Assembly: GCF_004798865.1 (NCBI RefSeq)
Contig: NW_025335468.1
Span: 297,740 to 361,739 of the forward strand
Reading direction: 5' to 3'
Length of the DNA stretch: 64,000 nucleotides
Source: Varanus komodoensis
Lineage: Eukaryota > Chordata > Lepidosauria > Squamata > Varanidae
In this document: positions 59,917-64,000 of the stretch, piece by piece
Position numbering within the stretch: position 1 is the stretch's first letter
Layout: each line of letters starts with the position of its first letter
Position numbers and translations under genes: made by a program
Notes under the pieces: generated by a model
Seen by the model: only the letters and a program-made list of their open reading frames with translations
Told to the model about the DNA's origin: nothing
The model's database searches: none

Positions 59917-61060
59917 AAGAGCATAAAAAGAGCCATGCTGGATCATTGCAAAGGTCCATCTAGTCCAGCATTCTGTTCACATGGTGGCCAACCTGCTGCC
60001 CATGGGAAATCCACAACCAGGACAAGACTGCATCAGTCCCCTCCTGCCCAAGTTCCCCAGCAACTGGTGCACATAAGTACATTGCCTCTGATACTGGAGG
60101 TAGCATATTCCACCAGGACGGATAGCCACGGATAGCCTTCTCCTTCATGACTTTGTCCAATTCCCTTTTAAATCCACTTCCTCAAGATGCAGTGGCCAAC
60201 ACTACATCTTGTGGACATGAACTCCATACTTTAATTATGCACTGTGTGGAGAAGCACTTCCTCATATCTCTGCTGACCCTCTTGCCGATCACTTCATGGA
60301 AGGACTCCAGGTTCCAGAATTATGAAGGCTGGAGAAAATATGCCCCTATCCACTTCCTCCACACAATGCATCAGTGTGTATGCCCCTATCGAGTCAATAA
60401 TGTCCTTTTTCAGGTGCACTGGCCAGAACTGTGAAGTCACACCACAGGGACAGCACAATCTTAGCAGGGTTCCCCCCGTCCCCAATTCATTTCCTAATTA
60501 TGTTTGGCATGGGGTCTGCCTTTTTCACAGCAGCTGGGCTGACATTTTTATGGCGCTCTCCACTGCAACCCCAAGATCCCTTTTTTGATCAGTCACTGCT
60601 AGCTCGGATCCCATCTGCTCATATTTGAAGTTGGGATGTTTTGCCCATTATTCACTACTTTACTCTTGCTTACACTGAACTGCATTTGCCATGTTGATGC
60701 CAATTCTCCCAGTCTGGAGAGATCAGTATCCTTTTTTGCTTTAACCACCCTAAATAGTTTAGTGTCATCAGCAAACTTGACCATTTTAGTGCTTACCCAT
60801 ACTTCCAGATTATTTATCAGTAGGTTGAAAAGTGCTGGTACAGCTCCCTGTGATACCCTGCTGTTTGCATCTGTCCACTGAAAGAATTTGCCATTTATTC
60901 CTACTCCCTGCTTTCTGTTCTTCGAGCAGTTATTGATCTATAAGAGGACCTCCCCTCTTATTCTGTGATTACAAGATTTGTTCAGGAGTCTTTGGTGAGG
61001 GACTTTGTCAAAAAGTTTTGGAAATCCAATGAAACAATGTCTACCAGATCATCCCTGTCC
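59917..61060 (-). mobile_element. CR1-clade LINE, long 3' portion
   Basis: On the minus strand the order is: reverse transcriptase piece VKFADDTKLFRVVKAKKDTD (about 60784-60725; FADD catalytic box) followed by LSRLGELASTWQMQF, then the C-terminal part and 3' region, ending near 59917 in text whose plus strand reads 'gccatgctggatcattgcaaaggtccatctagtccagc'. About 1.1 kb, several frame breaks, 5'-truncated. Confidence 0.85.
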
Positions 61061-61067
61061 ACATGTT

Positions 61068-61086
61068 AATTCACACACACACACAC
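61068..61086 (+). repeat. (CA)n microsatellite
   Basis: Short (CA)n run between two CR1 copies. Confidence 0.85.
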
Positions 61087-61134
61087 TGGAAGGTTAGCGA
61101 GACAGGTAGCAAAGATGGTAGGACCTAGAAAATA

Positions 61135-61520
61135 AGTTTATAATGAGAGGCTGAAAGAACTGGGCCTGTTCAGTCATGAGAAAAGAAGACTATGAGGTGA
61201 CATGATAGCACTGTACAGGTACCTCAAAGGCTGTCACAAAAAAGAAGGAAAAGACCTCACTCATCCCAAATTGTAGGACATGAGACAATGAACTTAAGTG
61301 CAGGCTAGACACAAGGAAGAATTTCCTTTCTGTAACAGCAAAATGACAGTAGAACCAGCTGCCAAGAGGGATTGTGTGCTCTTCCACAACAGAAACATTT
61401 GAGAAGAAACCGGACAGCCATCTGAGTGGGATGGTGTAACTGGCATCCTGCAACAGCAGGGGTTGGACTCGGTGGCCTTCTTGGCCACTTCTGACCCTAC
61501 TACTCTATTATTCTGGGATT
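61135..61520 (+). mobile_element. CR1-like LINE 3' end
   Basis: Plus strand: 'gagaggctgaaagaactgggcctgttcagtcatgag' (ERLKELGLFSHEKRRL), 'gatagcactgtacaggtacctcaaaggctgtcac' (MIALYRYLKGCH), then the 3' end 'ggttggactcggtggccttcttggcc...actctattattctggg'. Opposite orientation to the neighbouring CR1 at 59917-61060. Confidence 0.88.
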
Positions 61521-62194
61521 AATGGTAGGTAATGCCTGAGAGACAGAGAGAGAGAGAGGCACACTTTGTCTAGTTGCTTTCCCCACATTCATCTGTTTGG
61601 GGTTTTCCTATGACCACTTTCCTTCCGTTGTTTGTTTCCCCTGCTAACTTCCTTTACTCCAAAAAGTGACGCAAGTGCTCCCATGAGTCAGTTAATGGGA
61701 GGGGAGAGCGGGTGGTTCACATTTAGTTCTTTCATCTTTCTTGGGCAAATTTGCAATTCTTATTAAACACTCTTTTAGAACAATGACCAGTCCCCACCTC
61801 CCTCATGCACGCACATGCACACACACACCTTACTCCAAGACAGTTGGGTTGTCCTAGCAAAAGCCAAAATAAGTTGGCAAAAAGAAAATGCACATCAAAT
61901 ACAAGAGTTGGGAAAGGAACAGGCAATCAAAGGCTAATATTTTGTAGATACTATGAAACAAACCAGTAAAAATAGTCTGTAGTGAAGCTCCACTGGCTAT
62001 TCCTAGATGCTGCAACTAGTGGACAATGTGCTCAAGCTCAAGATAGATGGAGAATCACATGGGGGAATGAAATAAAGAGCCATCGAGAGTCTAGCTGCCT
62101 GGCTTTATCAGGAAAGAGTGGGTAAACCTGCACAGCCTGTGTTTTTTCTCCAAATGCATTAGGAGGCCACTCCTAGGCTGGGCCAGAACAATAG
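61521..62194. other. CD6 intron interval, no exon
   Basis: No feature recognised apart from a short GA-rich patch at 61540-61558. Confidence 0.45.
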
Positions 62195-63062
62195 TGTCAA
62201 AGGGTTGGTGGAGGCCTTGGCAGCAATCCGCCCCAACCCTCTGCTCAGGCCAGCATCTGCAACTGCAAGACAGATCCCTGACAGATGTCCATCTAGCCTC
62301 TGCTTAAATAACTCTAGAGAAGGAACACCCTCCTCCTCCCCAAGCAGTTTGTTCCCCAGTCATACAGCTCTTCCCGCTAGAAGGTTCCCCCTAATATTTA
62401 GCTGGATTCTGCTTCCCTGTAATTTCCACCCAATGATTCTAGTTCTTTCCTGCAGAGCAGAAGAGAACAAATCTGCTCCTTCTTCCGCATGACAGCCCTT
62501 CAGAAATGTAAAGTCTGCTAACATGCCTCTCTAATCTTCTCATCTCCAAGCTAAATATATGCATTTCTTTCAGCCAATTCTCACAGGATTTGGTTTACAG
62601 ATCCTTCACCATCCTAGTCACTCTCTTGACAGGACCCTATATATCAATCTGCTCCTTAAAATGTGGCACTAAGAACTGGGCAGGGTACTCCAGATGTAGC
62701 CTGTACAGCAGAGAATGGAGCTAAACTAATGCTTTCTACAATCAGGTTGCTAACTATCCTCTTGTCAATACAGCTTAGGACTAAATTAGCTTTTTAGCAG
62801 GCACATCACACTACTGGCTCATATTCAGCTTGTGATCCACCGAAACAACCATCAAACCGTGTCTTTCTCCATCCTATACTTATACCTTTGATTTGCTTGC
62901 TTGCTTGTTTTGCACATCTATGTAGCTTTTGTTGGGCTTGCTCCAGCCTCTCAAGATCATTTTAAGTTGTCTTTTACAGTGTGAGCTATCACAGTTCTGT
63001 GCCATCTGCTAGTTAGATAAGCATCCCCTCAATGCGTCATCCAAGTCCTTTATAAAAGCACA
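62195..63062 (-). mobile_element. CR1-like LINE fragment
   Basis: Reverse-complement CR1 3' portion: 'ccatctagcctctgcttaaataactctagagaaggaac', 'aatctgctccttcttccgcatgacagcccttcagaaatg', 'gtgccatctgctagttagataagcatcccctcaatgcgtcatccaagtcctttataaa'. Many breaks. Confidence 0.8.
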
Positions 63063-63987
63063 GCCCTGTACAAGGCCTGGGACAGGCCCTGGGGCCCTCC
63101 ATTTGCCCTCCCTCCAAGCTGATCGAGAGCTATTTGTGTGCATTCACTCGGTTCAGTGGCTCAACCAGCTGTGGGTCCATCCTGCAGCAATATCATCCCA
63201 TCCACATTTAGACAGACTGGAAAAGGAACCACCAAACAGCAATGGCTTTGGGGGAGCTAGATTTGAGAGGATGGAGACCAAGTAAGGGACAAGAGAGAAT
63301 GATTGTGGTGAACGACGTGGCACAGCTCCCCCTGCACCCAGGTCTTTCCATGTCAGCATTGCAAGATGGAAGTAGCAGCTTCTTTGTTGTTCTTTGCTTC
63401 TTTTGGGGTGGAATCCATGCCAATACTTCCTTTCCCGTTGCAGATGGTAGCCACATGATCCAAGCAGGGTTGCCTTCTGGTTTTCCTGCTGCAGCATGAA
63501 CTCCATGCCATTGTGCTGTCTGGCTGTTCTGCAGAGGGTGGTTGAACAGCGCTTGGCAACTGTACCACTGCCACCATCTGGAAACCCCTGATTGGGTGGC
63601 ACAGCAGCAAGACAGCTTGTTTGGAAGATGCAGAAGCTACCAGCACAGCATCTCCCATAGTCTAAGGCTGATCAGCTGCCTCTGATCAGAAAGGCTGCCT
63701 CACTCCAAGGCTGAGATGTGCTAAGCTCACGTTGGTTCCTGTCCACTCATCCCCAGGGCCGACAGGTGCTGATGTGGAAGCAGCACAGGCTGTGCGCCTT
63801 GCATGGCTGCAACTCCCTGGCATCCGTGCTTGGGGAGGAGTACCCTGGGGCAATCCTAGTGCTCTCCGAAGCACATACTGTAACAACCACCTCTAGGCAG
63901 GGCCATTAGAAGATGCAGTCTGGGCAAGCCCTGGCTAACGATGTCTCTATCTTCCTCTTTCTCTCCCTGATACTGATGTGTTTCTCA
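63063..63987. other. CD6 intron interval; splice-like sites but no confirmed exon
   Basis: Acceptor-like 'actcatccccag' at 63745-63756 opens a phase-1-compatible stretch, but it has no similarity to the CD6 stalk and no good donor. Nothing else recognised. Confidence 0.35.
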
Positions 63988-64000
63988 GGTGTTGTTGGTT
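63988..64000 (+). other. Possible CD6 exon start at window edge
   Basis: A long pyrimidine tract (63945-63987) ends in 'gtgtttctcag' at 63978-63988. A phase-1 reading from the next base would begin G-V-V-G. Position and phase fit a stalk or membrane exon, but only 12 bases are visible. Confidence 0.2.

Larger units (their letters stand above)
59436..63987 (+). other. CD6: CD6 intron downstream of SRCR3
   Basis: The membrane-proximal stalk, transmembrane and cytoplasmic exons should follow. I could not confirm any before the window ends. The interval is rich in CR1 fragments. Confidence 0.6.

Noticed and set aside
63757-63897. Possible CD6 stalk exon after an acceptor-like ccccag
   Set aside because: The phase-1 reading shows no similarity to the CD6 stalk, meets a stop before any good donor, and is probably chance.

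Overview
This is a stretch of reptile, most likely squamate (lizard or snake), chromosome. It carries parts of two host genes in a repeat-rich, intron-dominated landscape. Gene density is very low, the SRCR domains lie on separate exons between GT/AG sites, and the repeat mix fits squamates: CR1-like, L2-like and RTE/BovB-like LINEs, a tRNA-derived SINE with a 'ggtgtagtggtta' head, and short hAT and pogo/Tigger-like DNA transposons. The organism call is inferred from repeats only. Two runs of exactly 100 N (28100-28199 and 58309-58408) are assembly gaps.

Host genes. At the left edge, on the minus strand, lies the first coding exon of SLC15A3 (PHT2, proton-coupled peptide/histidine transporter), codons 1-190, ending at a clean splice donor. 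At the right, on the plus strand, two exons encode group-B SRCR domains that match the second and third SRCR domains of the T-cell receptor CD6 (56070-56378 and 59130-59435). Head-to-head SLC15A3 and CD6 is the arrangement in human 11q12, so the locus is syntenic. I also propose two further CD6 exons: a signal-peptide exon at 23708-23768 and a short Ser/Thr-rich exon at 50228-50302. Every proposed junction is phase 1, so they splice in frame. CD6 would then span about 40 kb here, with a first intron of about 26 kb. I could not find an exon for the first SRCR domain.

Layout. 1-0.7 kb: SLC15A3 exon 1. 0.7-23.7 kb: intergenic, with a SINE split by an L2-like LINE (1.2-1.9 kb), RTE-like LINEs (7.5 and 9.9-10.7 kb), an L2-like reverse transcriptase fragment (12.5-13.1 kb), and an inverted pair of repeat copies with a hammerhead-like core (13.4 and 15.7 kb) beside a Tigger-like MITE (15.3 kb). 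23.7-50.2 kb: proposed CD6 intron 1, with L2, BovB, CR1 and SINE copies, two hAT MITEs, one Tigger-like MITE, and the first gap inside a GA/TC tract. 50.3-64 kb: CD6 exons and introns, with a 761-bp hAT element carrying a perfect 8-bp target duplication just upstream of the SRCR2 exon, the second gap, and a dense CR1 cluster at 59.9-63.1 kb.

No bacterial-type operon, CRISPR array, rRNA or functional tRNA gene was seen. The most useful content is the CD6 exon model, the apparent absence of the SRCR1 exon, and several well-delimited DNA transposons.
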